From Streptomyces sp. NRRL F-2580 (GTDB taxonomy: Bacteria; Actinomycetota; Actinomycetes; Streptomycetales; Streptomycetaceae): DNA of 32,253 nucleotides. Shown one piece after another: positions 13,633 to 23,515 of the stretch. The notes beneath the pieces were generated by a model that saw only the letters and a list, made by a program, of their open reading frames with translations, did no database searches and was not told the origin of the DNA. Within the stretch, counting starts at the first letter, position 1. Each line of letters begins with the position of its first letter. The position numbers and the translations under genes are program-made. Where the stretch lies: positions 1-32,253 of the forward strand of contig NZ_JOIR01000061.1 of the NCBI RefSeq assembly GCF_000720115.1, written 5' to 3'.

Positions 13633-14730
13633 ATGACAACCACCCTGTCCGAACGGGTGTCGCAGTCAGCCTTCGATGGCTCCATGCTCCGGGTCGTCCT
13701 GCTGATGGATCTCCACGAGGGGACCCAGCAGCAGTTCTTCGAGGCGTACGAACAGCTCCGCCACGACATCGCGTCGGTCCCGGGCCACATCAGCGACCAG
13801 CTGTGCCAATCCTTCGAGGACCCCTCGCAGTGGCTCATCACCAGTGAGTGGGAGAGCGCCCCGCAGTACCTCGCATGGGTCAACAGCGAGCACCACGCCG
13901 AACAGGTCAAGCCGCTGGGCGCGTGCGCGCGCAACATGCGCCCGCTCAAGTTCACCGTCCTGCGGGAGACCGGCCGCGGCTACGACCAGGCGGCCCGCCC
14001 GACCACGGCGCGCCTGCAGACCACACCCCGGCTGGGCGCCGGAATCGTGCGCCACGCCCTCACCTTCACCGTCAAGCCGGGCAGCGAGAAGGAGGTCGCG
14101 GCCATCCTCTCCAGCTACGCCTCCCCGGCGGCCCGCGTCGACGCCCACACCCGCCTGTGCCGCACCTCGCTCTTCATGCACGGCAACCGGGTCGTACGAA
14201 CGGTGGAGGTCCAAGGCGACCTGGTCACGGCCCTGCGCCACGTCTCGGAGCAGCCCGAGGTGCGCGCCGTGGAGGAGGCGATCAACCCCTACCTCGAACA
14301 GGACCGGAACCTGAACGACCCGGAATCCGCGCGCATGTTCTTCATGCGTGCCGCGCTCCCGGCGGTCCACCACATCGCCGCGACGGAGGAAGACCCCGCC
14401 GACGTACAGCGGCACGCGCTGTTCTACCCGGCCAAGCCCGGCTGCGGCGCGGCGCTCGCCAAGTTCCTCGCCCGGCAGGACGAGGCGGCCGCGCACCGCC
14501 CGAAGAGCCCCGTACGGAGCAGCAGCATCTTCCAGCGTGACGACATCGTCGTCCGCCTCATCGACGTGCACGGCCCGCTCGACGCCCAGCCCGACATCAC
14601 CTTCGGCGTCTCGGGCCCGCGCAAGGCGGCCGTGCTCGCCCGGCTGACGGCCGCGTCCGGCGGGCGCGTTCACCTCGCGCACCACACCATGAACCTGATC
14701 ACCGACCGCCGGGCTCCCGCGCAGTCCTGA
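13633..14730 (+). CDS. whiE ORFI: SchA/CurD-like pigment biosynthesis protein (whiE ORFI)
   Basis: The 365-residue protein has an N-terminal antibiotic-biosynthesis-monooxygenase-like ferredoxin fold ([20 protein letters not shown]...[12 protein letters not shown], residues about 19-90), followed by tandem SchA/CurD-type segments ([20 protein letters not shown] and [20 protein letters not shown]). This is the first gene of every whiE-type cluster. Its chemical role is not established; heme- or cyclase-like assistance has been suggested for the fold. AAGGAG lies 7 nt before the ATG. Confidence 0.9.
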   Translation: MTTTLSERVSQSAFDGSMLRVVLLMDLHEGTQQQFFEAYEQLRHDIASVPGHISDQLCQSFEDPSQWLITSEWESAPQYLAWVNSEHHAEQVKPLGACARNMRPLKFTVLRETGRGYDQAARPTTARLQTTPRLGAGIVRHALTFTVKPGSEKEVAAILSSYASPAARVDAHTRLCRTSLFMHGNRVVRTVEVQGDLVTALRHVSEQPEVRAVEEAINPYLEQDRNLNDPESARMFFMRAALPAVHHIAATEEDPADVQRHALFYPAKPGCGAALAKFLARQDEAAAHRPKSPVRSSSIFQRDDIVVRLIDVHGPLDAQPDITFGVSGPRKAAVLARLTAASGGRVHLAHHTMNLITDRRAPAQS

Positions 14731-14844
14731 TCCCCGCCGGTGAATCCATCCGGAGCACCATCCCTCTCCAGCCCCCGCTCCACCCCCCTGTCCCGACCCC
14801 CCATCCCCGTCCAGGCTCTCCCCACACGCCAGGAGGAACCCGCC

Positions 14845-15288
14845 ATGACCAAACAGCGCCCACGCATCGTGGACCTCAGCGAGACGCCGCCCAACCGCCG
14901 GCGCGGCGGCGATCTGAGGGCCGTGCTCACCCCGACGTCGGTGGGCTCCACCAGCGGCTTCATGGGCATGGCGATCATGGCCCCCGGGGAATCCATCGCC
15001 GAGCACTACCACCCGTACTCCGAGGAGTTCGTGTACGTGGTCTCCGGCCGGCTGGAGGTCGACCTCGACGGCGAGGCCCACCCGCTGCACACCGACCAGG
15101 GCCTGCTCGTCCCCCTCAACGTGCGCCACCGCTTCCGCAACGTCGGGGACGTCGAGGCCCGCATGGTCTTCCACCTCGGCCCGCTCGCCCCGCGCCCCGA
15201 ACTGGGCCACGTCGACACCGAGGAGGCCCCGCACCCGGAGAGCACCGCCTGGGAGCAGCCTCCGGACCGAACGGGAGTGGTCTCGTGA
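14845..15288 (+). CDS. whiE ORFII: Cupin-domain protein of spore-pigment cluster (whiE ORFII)
   Basis: The 147-residue single-domain cupin has motif 1 [19 protein letters not shown] (metal ligands H and E) and motif 2 [15 protein letters not shown]. These conserved metal ligands suggest a cyclase or oxygenase-like helper acting on the poly-beta-ketone, as for other polyketide cupins. AGGAGG lies 8 nt before the ATG. Its stop overlaps the GTG start of KS-alpha (GTGA), indicating translational coupling. Confidence 0.92.
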   Translation: MTKQRPRIVDLSETPPNRRRGGDLRAVLTPTSVGSTSGFMGMAIMAPGESIAEHYHPYSEEFVYVVSGRLEVDLDGEAHPLHTDQGLLVPLNVRHRFRNVGDVEARMVFHLGPLAPRPELGHVDTEEAPHPESTAWEQPPDRTGVVS

Positions 15289-16556
15289 CCCCCCGGCGGG
15301 TGGCCGTCACCGGAGTCGGCGTCGTCGCGCCCGGCGGGATCGGCGTCCGCGACTTCTGGGACCTGCTGTCCAACGGCCGGACGGCGACGCGGGGCATCAG
15401 CCTTTTCGACCCGACGGGGTTCCGCTCCCGGATAGCCGCCGAGGTCGACTTCGACCCCGCCGCGCACGGCCTCGACGAGGGCGAAGCGGCCCGGGCGGAC
15501 CGGTACATCCAGTTCGCCCTGGTCGCCGCCCGTGAGGCCGTACGCGACGCGGCACTCGACCTCGACACGGACGAGGCCTGGCGGACCGGCGTCTCCCTCG
15601 GCACGGCCGTCGGAGGCACCACCCGTCTGGAGCACGACTACGTCGCCGTGAGCCAGTCCGGCTCCTGGTGGGACGTGGACCACAAACTGGCCGGCCCGTA
15701 CCTGCACCGCGCGTTCACCCCGGCCACCCTCGCCTCCGCCGTCGCGGAGGAGGTCGGGGCGCGGGGCCCGGTACAGACGGTCTCCACCGGCTGCACCTCG
15801 GGACTCGACGCCATCGGGTACGCCGTCCACTCCATCGCGGAGGGCCGGATGGACGTCTGCATCGCAGGCGCCTCCGACTCACCCATATCGCCCATCACCG
15901 TGGCCTGCTTCGACGCCATCAAGGCCACCTCGCCGAACAACGACGACCCGGCCCACGCCTCCCGGCCGTTCGACGCCGACCGGGACGGGTTCGTCCTCGG
16001 CGAGGGCGGCGCCGTCCTCGTACTCGAAGAGCTGGAACACGCCCGCGCCCGCGGTGCGACCGTCTACTGCGAGATCGGCGGCTACGCCACCTTCGGCAAC
16101 GCCCACCACATGACCGGCCTGACCGCCGAGGGCCTGGAGATGGCCCGGGCCATCGAAACCGCCCTGGCCCAGGCCGGAGTCGCCGCCGACCAGATCGACT
16201 ACGTCAACGCGCACGGCTCCGGAACCAAGCAGAACGACCGCCACGAGACCGCGGCGGTCAAACGGGTCCTGGGCGACCACGCCTACAAGACGCCGATGAC
16301 CTCCATCAAATCCATGGTGGGGCACTCCCTCGGCGCCATCGGCGCCATCGAACTCGCGGCCTGCGTACTCGCCATGACCCACCAGGTGGTGCCGCCGACC
16401 GCGAACTACGAGACGCCCGACCCCGAGTGCGACCTGGACTACGTGCCCCGCGTCGCCCGAGGCCGGAAACTGCGCAACGTGCTCTCCGTGGGCAGCGGCT
16501 TCGGCGGCTTCCAGTCCGCCGTCGTCATGACCCGGCCGAAGGAGGAGGTCTCGTGA
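15285..16556 (+). CDS. whiE ORFIII: Type II PKS ketosynthase alpha subunit (whiE ORFIII)
   Basis: The 423-residue protein has the full catalytic set of an active ketosynthase: Cys170 in [12 protein letters not shown], His310 in [12 protein letters not shown], and Lys342 and His347 in [12 protein letters not shown]. It performs the decarboxylative condensations that build the chain on ACP, as a heterodimer with the next gene's product. The GTG start overlaps the cupin stop, and its own stop overlaps the CLF start, so subunits are likely made in equal amounts. Confidence 0.97.
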   Translation: MTPRRVAVTGVGVVAPGGIGVRDFWDLLSNGRTATRGISLFDPTGFRSRIAAEVDFDPAAHGLDEGEAARADRYIQFALVAAREAVRDAALDLDTDEAWRTGVSLGTAVGGTTRLEHDYVAVSQSGSWWDVDHKLAGPYLHRAFTPATLASAVAEEVGARGPVQTVSTGCTSGLDAIGYAVHSIAEGRMDVCIAGASDSPISPITVACFDAIKATSPNNDDPAHASRPFDADRDGFVLGEGGAVLVLEELEHARARGATVYCEIGGYATFGNAHHMTGLTAEGLEMARAIETALAQAGVAADQIDYVNAHGSGTKQNDRHETAAVKRVLGDHAYKTPMTSIKSMVGHSLGAIGAIELAACVLAMTHQVVPPTANYETPDPECDLDYVPRVARGRKLRNVLSVGSGFGGFQSAVVMTRPKEEVS

Positions 16557-17791
16557 CCAGCCGTACGGTCATCACGGGCATCGGGGTCATCGCCCCCAAC
16601 GGCGTGGGCGCGGCCGCCTTCTGGAAGGCGACCCAGTCCGGACTCAGCGTGCTGGACCGCGTCACCCGGCCCGGCTGCGAGCACCTGCCGCTGCGCGTCG
16701 CGGGCGAGGTCCGGGGCTTCGACCCCGGCGCCATGGTCGAGGACCGCTTCCTCGTCCAGACCGACCGCTTCACCCACCACGCGCTGGCCGCCGCCGACCT
16801 CGCCCTGGAGGACGCCCGGCTCGGCCGGGCCGACTACGAGGGAGATCCCTTCTCCGTCGGCGTCGTCACCGCCGCCGGCTCCGGCGGCGGCGAGTTCGGC
16901 CAGCGCGAGCTCCAGCACCTCTGGGAACAGGGGCCGCGGTTCGTGGGCCCCTACCAGTCGATCGCCTGGTTCTACGCCGCCAGCACCGGCCAGATCTCCA
17001 TCCGCCGCGGGCTGAAGGGCCCTTGCGGGGTCGTGTGCAGCGACGAGGCGGGCGGGCTGGACGCCTTCGCGCACGCCGTCCGCGCGATCCGCCAGGGCAG
17101 CCGGGCCATGCTGGTCGGAGCGACGGAGGCGCCGCTGGCGCCGTACTCCATCGTCTGCCAGCTGGAGTACGAGGGGCTGAGCACCTCGGACGACCCCGAG
17201 CGCGCCTACCGGCCGTTCACCGACAAGGCCTGCGGATTCGTCCCCGCCGAGGGCGGCGCGATGTTCGTCGTCGAGGACGAGGAGGAGGCCGGCCGCCGCG
17301 GCGCCACGGTCCGGGCCGTCCTGGCCGGTCACGCCGCGACCTTCACCGGCACCCAGCGGCGGGACGCCTCCGGCGAGGGACTGGCCCACGCCATCCGGGG
17401 CGCGCTCCGGGAGGCCGACTGCGCGCCGGAGGAGATCGACGTGGTCTTCGCCGACGCCCTGGGAACGGCGGAGGCGGACGCGGCCGAGGCCGCGGCCCTC
17501 ACCGCCGCCCTCGGCGCGTACGGGCGGAAGGTGCCGGTCACGGCCCCCAAGTCCGGTACGGGCAGGGCGTACTGCGCCGCCCCCGCCCTCGACACCGCGG
17601 CCGCGGTGCTGGCCCTGGAGCACGGCGTCGTCCCGCCGACCCCGAACGTCTACGACGTGTGCCACGACCTCGACGTGGTGACCGGCAGCGCCCGCCCCGC
17701 GGAGCTGCGCACCGCGCTCGTGCTGAGCCGCGGCCGGATGGGGTCGAACTCCGCGCTCGTCCTGCGCAAGGGCGCGTCGGCGACCGCGTAG
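16553..17791 (+). CDS. whiE ORFIV: Type II PKS chain-length factor / KS-beta (whiE ORFIV)
   Basis: The 412-residue thiolase-fold protein is homologous to KS-alpha but lacks the active-site Cys. The aligned stretch is [12 protein letters not shown], with Glu165 at the nucleophile position; the catalytic histidines are also lost ([12 protein letters not shown] in place of VNAHGSGT). This is the chain-length factor that pairs with KS-alpha and sets the cavity depth. Start GTG 16553 overlaps the KS-alpha stop by GTGA. Many antibiotic-cluster CLFs have Gln at this position. Confidence 0.96.
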   Translation: MTSRTVITGIGVIAPNGVGAAAFWKATQSGLSVLDRVTRPGCEHLPLRVAGEVRGFDPGAMVEDRFLVQTDRFTHHALAAADLALEDARLGRADYEGDPFSVGVVTAAGSGGGEFGQRELQHLWEQGPRFVGPYQSIAWFYAASTGQISIRRGLKGPCGVVCSDEAGGLDAFAHAVRAIRQGSRAMLVGATEAPLAPYSIVCQLEYEGLSTSDDPERAYRPFTDKACGFVPAEGGAMFVVEDEEEAGRRGATVRAVLAGHAATFTGTQRRDASGEGLAHAIRGALREADCAPEEIDVVFADALGTAEADAAEAAALTAALGAYGRKVPVTAPKSGTGRAYCAAPALDTAAAVLALEHGVVPPTPNVYDVCHDLDVVTGSARPAELRTALVLSRGRMGSNSALVLRKGASATA

Positions 17792-17817
17792 CCGCCTCGT
17801 AGGAAGAGAGAACCCAG

Positions 17818-18553
<736 letters not shown>

Positions 18554-18573
18554 AACGAAAGGCAGGCACCCGG

Positions 18574-18915
18574 ATGAACCAGCCGCACCGCGCCCTCATC
18601 GTCGCCCGCATGGCACCGGGGTCGGCGCCCGACATCGCCGAGCTCTTCGCGGGCTCCGACGCGGGCGAACTGCCGCACCTCGTAGGGGTCACGCGCCGCA
18701 GCCTCTTCCAGTTCGGCGACGTCTACCTGCACCTGATCGAGTCGGACCGGCCGCCCGGCCCGGCCATCGCGAAGGTCACCGACCACCCCGAGTTCCGGGA
18801 CCTCAGCGACCGGCTCACGGCCTACATCAGCCCGCACAACCCGGATACCTGGCGCAGTCCGAAGGACGCGATGGCCCACGAGTTCTACCGCTGGGAGAAC
18901 CCCGGCGCGAAGTGA
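18574..18915 (+). CDS. whiE ORFVII: TcmI-family polyketide cyclase (whiE ORFVII)
   Basis: The 113-residue ferredoxin-like cyclase has ALIVARMAPGSAPDIAELFA at the start, then TRRSLFQFGDVYLHLIES, and ends FYRWENPG, all features of the TcmI family that closes later rings. It is the last gene of the pigment operon, 20 nt after ORFVI, and is followed directly by a strong hairpin terminator. Confidence 0.94.
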   Translation: MNQPHRALIVARMAPGSAPDIAELFAGSDAGELPHLVGVTRRSLFQFGDVYLHLIESDRPPGPAIAKVTDHPEFRDLSDRLTAYISPHNPDTWRSPKDAMAHEFYRWENPGAK

Positions 18916-18930
18916 CCCGGCGGCCCGGAC

Positions 18931-18960
18931 GGGACCCGCACACCGGTGTGTGCGGGTCCC
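18931..18960 (+). terminator. Hairpin terminator of the whiE operon
   Basis: A perfect 13-bp stem (GGGACCCGCACAC and complement) closes a CGGT loop, 15 nt past the ORFVII stop. There is no U-tract, which is usual for streptomycete terminators. Confidence 0.88.
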
Positions 18961-19024
18961 GCCGCGCGTGGCCGGTCCACGAGTCCGTTCCGGCGTCCGG
19001 AGCGGCCGACAACAGGGAGAGGGC

Positions 19025-19732
19025 ATGAACCCGACAGACACCGACCACTTCCCGGCGGACCCGGCCCGCCCGCACGAGGACGCGTTCTCCCGTTCCTCAC
19101 TGCGCGTGCTCGTGCTGTCCGGCTCCTCTCGCACCGGCTCGGTCAACACCCGGCTCGCGTCCCTGGCCGCCGCGCTGGTGACCCGGGCCGGCGCCGTCGC
19201 GGACGCCGCCACGCTCGCCGACTTCCCCATGCCGCTGTACGACGGCGACGCGGAGGCCGACGAGGGCGTGCCGCCGGGTGCCCTGGCCCTGTGCGAGCGG
19301 CTCGAGGCCGCGCAGGCGCTGGTGATCGCCTCGCCCGAGTACAACGCCTCCCTCCCGGGCGTGCTGAAGAACGCCGTCGACTGGGTCTCGCGCCGCCGCC
19401 CGCAGCCCTTCAAGGACAAGCAGACCCTGCTCGTCTCGGCCTCCCCCTCGATGGTCGGCGGCAACCGCGGTCTGTGGGCCCTGCGGGTCCCGCTGGAGCA
19501 CCTCGGAGCCCGTGTCTACCCCGACATGTTCAGCCTGGCCAACGCCCACCACGCGTTCTCCGAGAACGGCGCCCTCGCCGACCGGGGCCTCGCCGAGCGG
19601 CTGACCTCGACGATCGGCTCCTTCCTGGCCCTCACCGAGGCCGACACCCGCTACGTGCACCTGCGGCACTGCTGGTACGAGTTCCTCGGCGACCGCACCG
19701 ACGCCCCCGTCACCGCCCGGGCCGAGGACTGA
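19025..19732 (+). CDS. NAD(P)H-dependent FMN reductase, flavodoxin-like fold
   Basis: The 235-residue protein has a flavodoxin-like FMN-binding loop LSGSSRTGSVNTRL (31-44) and the family motif SPEYNASLPGVLKNAVDW (103-120). Start ATG 19025 follows a GGGAGAGGG purine run. An in-frame ATG 25 codons earlier lies inside the region after the terminator and has no ribosome site. It supplies reduced flavin or acts on quinones and azo compounds. It could provide FMNH2 to the LLM monooxygenases, but it is not in their operon, so this is speculation. Confidence 0.88.
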   Translation: MNPTDTDHFPADPARPHEDAFSRSSLRVLVLSGSSRTGSVNTRLASLAAALVTRAGAVADAATLADFPMPLYDGDAEADEGVPPGALALCERLEAAQALVIASPEYNASLPGVLKNAVDWVSRRRPQPFKDKQTLLVSASPSMVGGNRGLWALRVPLEHLGARVYPDMFSLANAHHAFSENGALADRGLAERLTSTIGSFLALTEADTRYVHLRHCWYEFLGDRTDAPVTARAED

Positions 19733-19796
19733 TCATCTACGACCACGGGGCGTGAGCTATGTTGGAACGCGAGTGACGTGAGAAGGAGGCCCTCCG

Positions 19797-20714
19797 GTGT
19801 CATCGGGGCAGCAGGCACGCGCGCAGGCGGCCGCGATCAAGCCGAGCGGCCAGTCGTCGGAAGAGGTCCGCCCCCCGGCCGACCGGCTCCTCGCCCTGTT
19901 CGACGGCCGACGCCTCTCGCCGGGCCAGCGCCGCATCGCCCAGTACCTGATCGACCACCTCACCGAGGCCGCCTTCCTGTCGATCACCGAGCTCGCCGAG
20001 CGGGTGGGCGTGAGCCAGCCCTCCGTGACCCGCTTCGCCTCCTCCCTCGGCTTCAGCGGCTACCCCGCCCTGCGCGACGTGCTCCAGCCGATCGCGCTGA
20101 GCGCGGTCGCCGGCGCCACGGACACCCGCGAGCAGATCCGCCGCAACGAACTCCAGGCGGCCGTGGACGCCGAGATCGAGAACCTGGAGAACGTGCGCCG
20201 GCTGCTCGCCGACACCAACCAGGTGCTGGACATCGGCCGCGAGCTGGCCGCCTCGGTGCCGCTGACCGTCCTCGGGCTGCGCATCTCGGTCTCCCTGGCG
20301 GAGTACTTCGCGTACGCGGCCCGGCGCATCCACCCCGATGTCCGGCTGGTGACCCGCGGCGGCAGCGTCGCCTTCGACGCGCTGCTCCAGTCCAGGGCGG
20401 CCGGCGGCACCTGGGTGCTCGCCTTCGCCATGCCGCGGCACGCCAAGGAGACCCTGGCCGCCATCCGGGCCGCCCGCAGTACGGGGCTGCGCGTGGTCCT
20501 GATCACGGACCCCACCCTGGGGCCGCTGGTGGACGAGGCGGACGTGGCCCTGACGGCGGGGACGGGCTCCCGCCTGGTCTTCGACTCGTACGCGGCGCCC
20601 GGCATGCTCTCCGCGGCCCTGCTGCAGTCGATGGCCGACGCGGATCCCGAGCGGACGCAGGCGCGCCTGGAGGACTACGAGCAGGTCGCCCATCACCACG
20701 GTTTCTTCCTCTAG
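19797..20714 (+). CDS. MurR/RpiR-family transcriptional regulator
   Basis: The 305-residue protein has an N-terminal HTH_6 domain (about 40-100) with ITELAERVGVSQPSVTRFAS, and a SIS sugar-phosphate-binding domain (about 130-265). The usual SIS Gly-rich loop is partly replaced (VLGLRISVSLAEYFAYAARR). AAGGAGG lies 7 nt before the GTG start. The family usually controls sugar or amino-acid catabolic genes beside it; here the next intact gene is an unknown small protein. A family-type dyad lies 68 nt after its stop. Confidence 0.9.
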   Translation: MSSGQQARAQAAAIKPSGQSSEEVRPPADRLLALFDGRRLSPGQRRIAQYLIDHLTEAAFLSITELAERVGVSQPSVTRFASSLGFSGYPALRDVLQPIALSAVAGATDTREQIRRNELQAAVDAEIENLENVRRLLADTNQVLDIGRELAASVPLTVLGLRISVSLAEYFAYAARRIHPDVRLVTRGGSVAFDALLQSRAAGGTWVLAFAMPRHAKETLAAIRAARSTGLRVVLITDPTLGPLVDEADVALTAGTGSRLVFDSYAAPGMLSAALLQSMADADPERTQARLEDYEQVAHHHGFFL

Positions 20715-20781
20715 GGCGGTTCGTACCGATTGGGGTGCCCGCTCGCCCACTCCACCAGGGGATATTCAGCCTTCGACGTGC

Positions 20782-20795
20782 ATGAAATTTTTCAT
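20782..20795. promoter_or_regulatory. Dyad ATGAAATTTTTCAT, candidate RpiR operator
   Basis: Arms ATGAAA/TTTCAT are separated by 2 bp. TGAAA/TTTCA dyads are the usual targets of RpiR-type proteins, and the RpiR gene ends 68 bp upstream. The right arm overlaps the -35 of the promoter that follows. Confidence 0.55.
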
Positions 20796-20820
20796 ACTCT
20801 TGCTTACTCGACGGTATATA
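20791..20820 (+). promoter_or_regulatory. Promoter overlapping the RpiR-type dyad
   Basis: TTCATA and TATATA are 18 nt apart, in one of the most A+T-rich patches in the window. Its direction points away from the RpiR gene toward 21050. Confidence 0.4.
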
Positions 20821-21049
20821 TGTTTACTGGCGACGGCGCTCCGGATCCACCAGATGCCAAGGAGGACGACCCCACGTCCTCTCGAACGCACGCACGGCAC
20901 GACGAACCTCCTCACGTCGAGGCCGCGCGGTCGAGTCCAGGCTTTCGGATCCCGCAGAGCGCCCATGGCGGCCTCGGTCAACCCCTGGGCCGAGGCCGCC
21001 CCCCAGAACGTCTCGATCAGAGCTTCGACACCATTCGGAAGTGACGAGA

Positions 21050-21436
21050 ATGCCCCAGACGGCCACGTTTACGCTCAGCCCGGACTGGCCCTTGCAGGTC
21101 AAGGCGCCCGGAACGCACGACTGGGAGCGCACGGCCACGCGCTGGCTGCGGGACCTGCTTCCGGCCCGCTACGGCGGCTACCTCACGCTCACCCGCCACC
21201 ACGCGCTCCTGGCCCGCCACGTCCAGCTCCAGCTGCAGCACGAGATGCGCGCCGTACGGGCGGCCCTGCAGACGAGCCGGGCCGAGCTGCCCACGATGGG
21301 GATAGCCGAGACGGTGATCGAGAACTCGATCAGGATGTACGCCCTGGAGCTCGAGCAGCTGAGCCGGCTCGCCCGCGGTGCGCGGCTGGTCTCCGACGCG
21401 CTCCTCGTGGGCACGCCCGCCCAGCGCAGGCGCTGA
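21050..21436 (+). CDS. Conserved-looking protein of unknown function (128 aa)
   Basis: I do not recognise the family. From ATG 21050 (GGAAG upstream) the protein is soluble and mostly helical, rich in Arg, Leu and Ala. A long helix (HHALLARHVQLQLQHEMRAV) and MGIAETVIENSIRMYALELE suggest a coiled-coil or helical bundle. An in-frame GTG three codons earlier is possible. It converges with the Fic-like gene; the stops are 16 nt apart around a GC-rich inverted repeat. Confidence 0.7.
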   Translation: MPQTATFTLSPDWPLQVKAPGTHDWERTATRWLRDLLPARYGGYLTLTRHHALLARHVQLQLQHEMRAVRAALQTSRAELPTMGIAETVIENSIRMYALELEQLSRLARGARLVSDALLVGTPAQRRR

Positions 21437-21451
21437 CGCCCCCCCCGGGGG

Positions 21452-21826
21452 TCAGGCGGGCTGCCAGGAGCGCAGCCGCGCCGCCACGTCGTAGACGCTC
21501 ACGCGGAGCATGCGGATGTCGGTGATCAGGTCGCGCCACTGCTCGTAGGAGGCCTCCACGGCTTCGCCGGAGGCCTCGATGTACGCGACGGCGACCCCGT
21601 AGGCGAAGTACTCGTTGGAGTCGGGCAGCGGCCGGAGCAGGACGATCGCGTCGAGCAGGGCGGCCGCGCGCCAGTAGGCGTCGGGGTCGTCCACTTCCAG
21701 GCTGGGCGTGTTCACCCGGTGCCGGGCGACGGCGGCGACCAGGGCGGAGTGGTCGGCCACCTCCACGTCCTTGAACAGCGCCTCCTGCCGCTCCAACAGC
21801 CAGCGGTGATCGATGTGCAGTTCCAC
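21452..21826 (-). CDS. Degenerate Fic/Doc-like toxin-family protein
   Basis: The 124-residue protein resembles the short streptomycete proteins labelled 'Fic-family toxin component': HIDHRWLLERQE at the start, VARHRVNTPSLEVDDPDAYW in the middle, and a closing DIRMLRVSVYDVAARLRSW. The helix that carries the catalytic HPFxxGNxR loop in Fic/Doc proteins reads LRPLPDSNEYFAYGVAVAY (64-82), so the His and the phosphate-binding loop are missing. It should not transfer AMP or phosphate by the usual mechanism. The GTG start lacks a ribosome site, but GATACT ends 7 nt before it, suggesting a leaderless message. No antitoxin-like gene is adjacent. Confidence 0.65.
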   Translation of the reverse strand: MELHIDHRWLLERQEALFKDVEVADHSALVAAVARHRVNTPSLEVDDPDAYWRAAALLDAIVLLRPLPDSNEYFAYGVAVAYIEASGEAVEASYEQWRDLITDIRMLRVSVYDVAARLRSWQPA

Positions 21827-21893
21827 GCGTCCGAGTATCCCCGCCCGGAGCCCGGCCGTGGGGCTTTTCGGGACGGGCGGGGACGTACTGCGG

Positions 21894-22736
21894 TTACGGC
21901 TTCGGCAGCAGGCAGCCGGGGCGGCTCAGGTCGATCGTGTTGCCGGGGGCGATGCAGGGGACGATGATGTACGTCTCCTGGGCGTAGTTGATGCCCTGGC
22001 GGACCGTCACGTTGCCGTTCTGGTCGACTTCGCACGGGTTGTTCACGGTGCAGCGCCCGCCGTCCTCATTGCCCGTGTTGTTGACGGCGACGACCTTGCC
22101 GGTCGTCGTGTCGATCACCGGCGAGCCGGAGGTGCCGCCGATGGTGTTGCACGACGAGGTGTAGCGAACCGAGTCCTTCCAGGTCCAGTCGCCCTCCTTG
22201 AGGCGGTAGGCGAAGCCGTCCACGTTGCAGCTGTAGATCCGCTTCCAGTAGCCGGAGACCACCTTGATCGCCGAACCCTGTACCGGGCGCACGTCGTTCA
22301 GGGTCAGCGCGGTGATGCCGTACTGGCTCTGGATCTGGGCGTAGGTCTTGGTGAGCTGGTAGATCGAGACGTCCGTGTCCGTCATCGTCCCGTACGCGAT
22401 CTTGCTGGCCCGCAGGGTCGCCACCTTCGAGCCCGACGCGTTGAGCAGGGAGAAGGAGCGCGAGGACGGCCGGTCCTTGACGACCTCGCCGGCGGCCGGG
22501 AACCCGGTCTCCAGGCAGTGCCCGTTGGACAGGACGAGCGCGGGGTCGTTCGGCTGGGAGGCGGGCGCGCGGACGACGGAGCCGGAACAGTTGCTGAGTG
22601 CCACGGTGCCGGCGTAGTTGACGGCTACGGCGGTCGCCGCGGGCGCGGCCTGGGTGTTCGGCGCGGCGACGGCCGGGGCGACCGCTGCTCCCATCAGGAG
22701 CAGCGAGAGTAAGGCACCGGCGAGAGGCTTCTTCAT
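21894..22736 (-). CDS. Secreted trypsin-like serine protease
   Basis: The 280-residue protein has a KK-type signal peptide (1-24, cleavage-site motif AVA) and a chymotrypsin-fold domain with His73 in SNGHC, Asp122 (or 120) in MTDTDVSIY and Ser205 in GGTSGSPV. Several Cys pairs (50/74, 170/196, 229/235) suggest disulfides. Start ATG 22736 has GAGGGG 9 nt upstream; an earlier in-frame ATG (22793) lies in the promoter hairpin. It is an exported peptidase of the V8/trypsin-like group with unknown target. Confidence 0.9.
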   Translation of the reverse strand: MKKPLAGALLSLLLMGAAVAPAVAAPNTQAAPAATAVAVNYAGTVALSNCSGSVVRAPASQPNDPALVLSNGHCLETGFPAAGEVVKDRPSSRSFSLLNASGSKVATLRASKIAYGTMTDTDVSIYQLTKTYAQIQSQYGITALTLNDVRPVQGSAIKVVSGYWKRIYSCNVDGFAYRLKEGDWTWKDSVRYTSSCNTIGGTSGSPVIDTTTGKVVAVNNTGNEDGGRCTVNNPCEVDQNGNVTVRQGINYAQETYIIVPCIAPGNTIDLSRPGCLLPKP

Positions 22737-22752
22737 GTGGGGGTTCCCCTCT

Positions 22753-22786
22753 GATGACAATGCGACCGAAGATCCTTCGGTTGTCA
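22753..22786. promoter_or_regulatory. Interrupted inverted repeat upstream of the protease gene
   Basis: An inner stem ACCGAAG-ATC-CTTCGGT (22764-22780) is flanked by outer arms TGACAA/TTGTCA with a 4-nt bulge on one side. It is followed by a second dyad, TTGAG-N8-CTCAA. These lie 17-80 bp upstream of the protease ATG and may be operator or 5'-UTR structure. Confidence 0.5.
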
Positions 22787-22967
22787 TGTGCATTGTTGAG
22801 ACACTTGCCTCAAGTCACAAGAGGGCATGGTGAGTTGGAGCCACTGCCGGGGGAGGGCTCCCGGGCGGCCCCGGAGGCTTCCGGATCTGACCTCCGCACG
22901 GGTGTTCCGCAGCGGACGCTTTGCCTCCTACGGTCTGTGCACCATGGGTTCCGGATCGGGAGGCAGC

Positions 22968-23471
22968 GTGAAGCGCGAGATCGACATCGACCAGCTGGTG
23001 ACGGCGATGAAGGCGGTCGACGGGGCGGGGCGGCTCTTCGAGGAGGCGCACGCCGTGTACGAGGCGCGCGGCCTCAAGCGGAACAGCGACGACTTCAAGG
23101 TCGCGGGCGGCTCCGTCCAGACACTGCAGGGCGCCGAGGAGATGGCCCTCGGGACCCGGAGGTTCCTCACCGAGCTGGCGCTGGTCGTCGGCTACGCGAC
23201 CGCCGGCTTCGAGGAACGCGTGGGCGGGAGATCGGCGACGGCCCGCACCGGTTTCTCCGGCATCTCCGGCGGCGCCCGGATGGCCCGCCCACTGCTCGAC
23301 CCGACCGTGCGGGGACTGCGGCTGCTGCTGGACCTCGACTTCTTCGAGCCCGTCTTCAAGGCCGAGATAGAAGAGGTCCTCCTGGCCGAAAAGGCGACCT
23401 ACCCCGATCCCTCGATGTTCCGCATCCCCGCGGCGGCGGACGGCGCCGCCCCGGTCGGCCGTACGTCCTGA
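22968..23471 (+). CDS. Unknown helical protein (167 aa)
   Basis: I do not recognise the family. The GTG at 22968 is preferred because GGGAGG lies just before it; the in-frame ATG at 22944 has no ribosome site but does have a possible -10 (TACGGT, 22929-22934). The protein is amphipathic-helical (IDIDQLVTAMKAVDGAGRLF, GLRLLLDLDFFEPVFKAEIE) with no signal peptide, membrane span or Cys. It is divergent from the protease gene and co-directional with the next small gene. Confidence 0.75.
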   Translation: MKREIDIDQLVTAMKAVDGAGRLFEEAHAVYEARGLKRNSDDFKVAGGSVQTLQGAEEMALGTRRFLTELALVVGYATAGFEERVGGRSATARTGFSGISGGARMARPLLDPTVRGLRLLLDLDFFEPVFKAEIEEVLLAEKATYPDPSMFRIPAAADGAAPVGRTS

Positions 23472-23515
23472 GCCCCCGGGGTGCCGGGCCGCCGCCTGGG
23501 GGCGAGGCTGGGGGT

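Larger units (their letters stand above)
20715..21049. other. Gene-free stretch after the RpiR gene, with an AT-rich promoter
   Basis: Apart from the dyad and promoter at 20782-20820, these 335 bases contain no gene I can support. A good ribosome site (AAGGAGG at 20861-20867) is followed by ACG where a start would be expected, and the frame behind it matches nothing I know. The stretch could be what remains of a deleted target gene. Confidence 0.4.
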
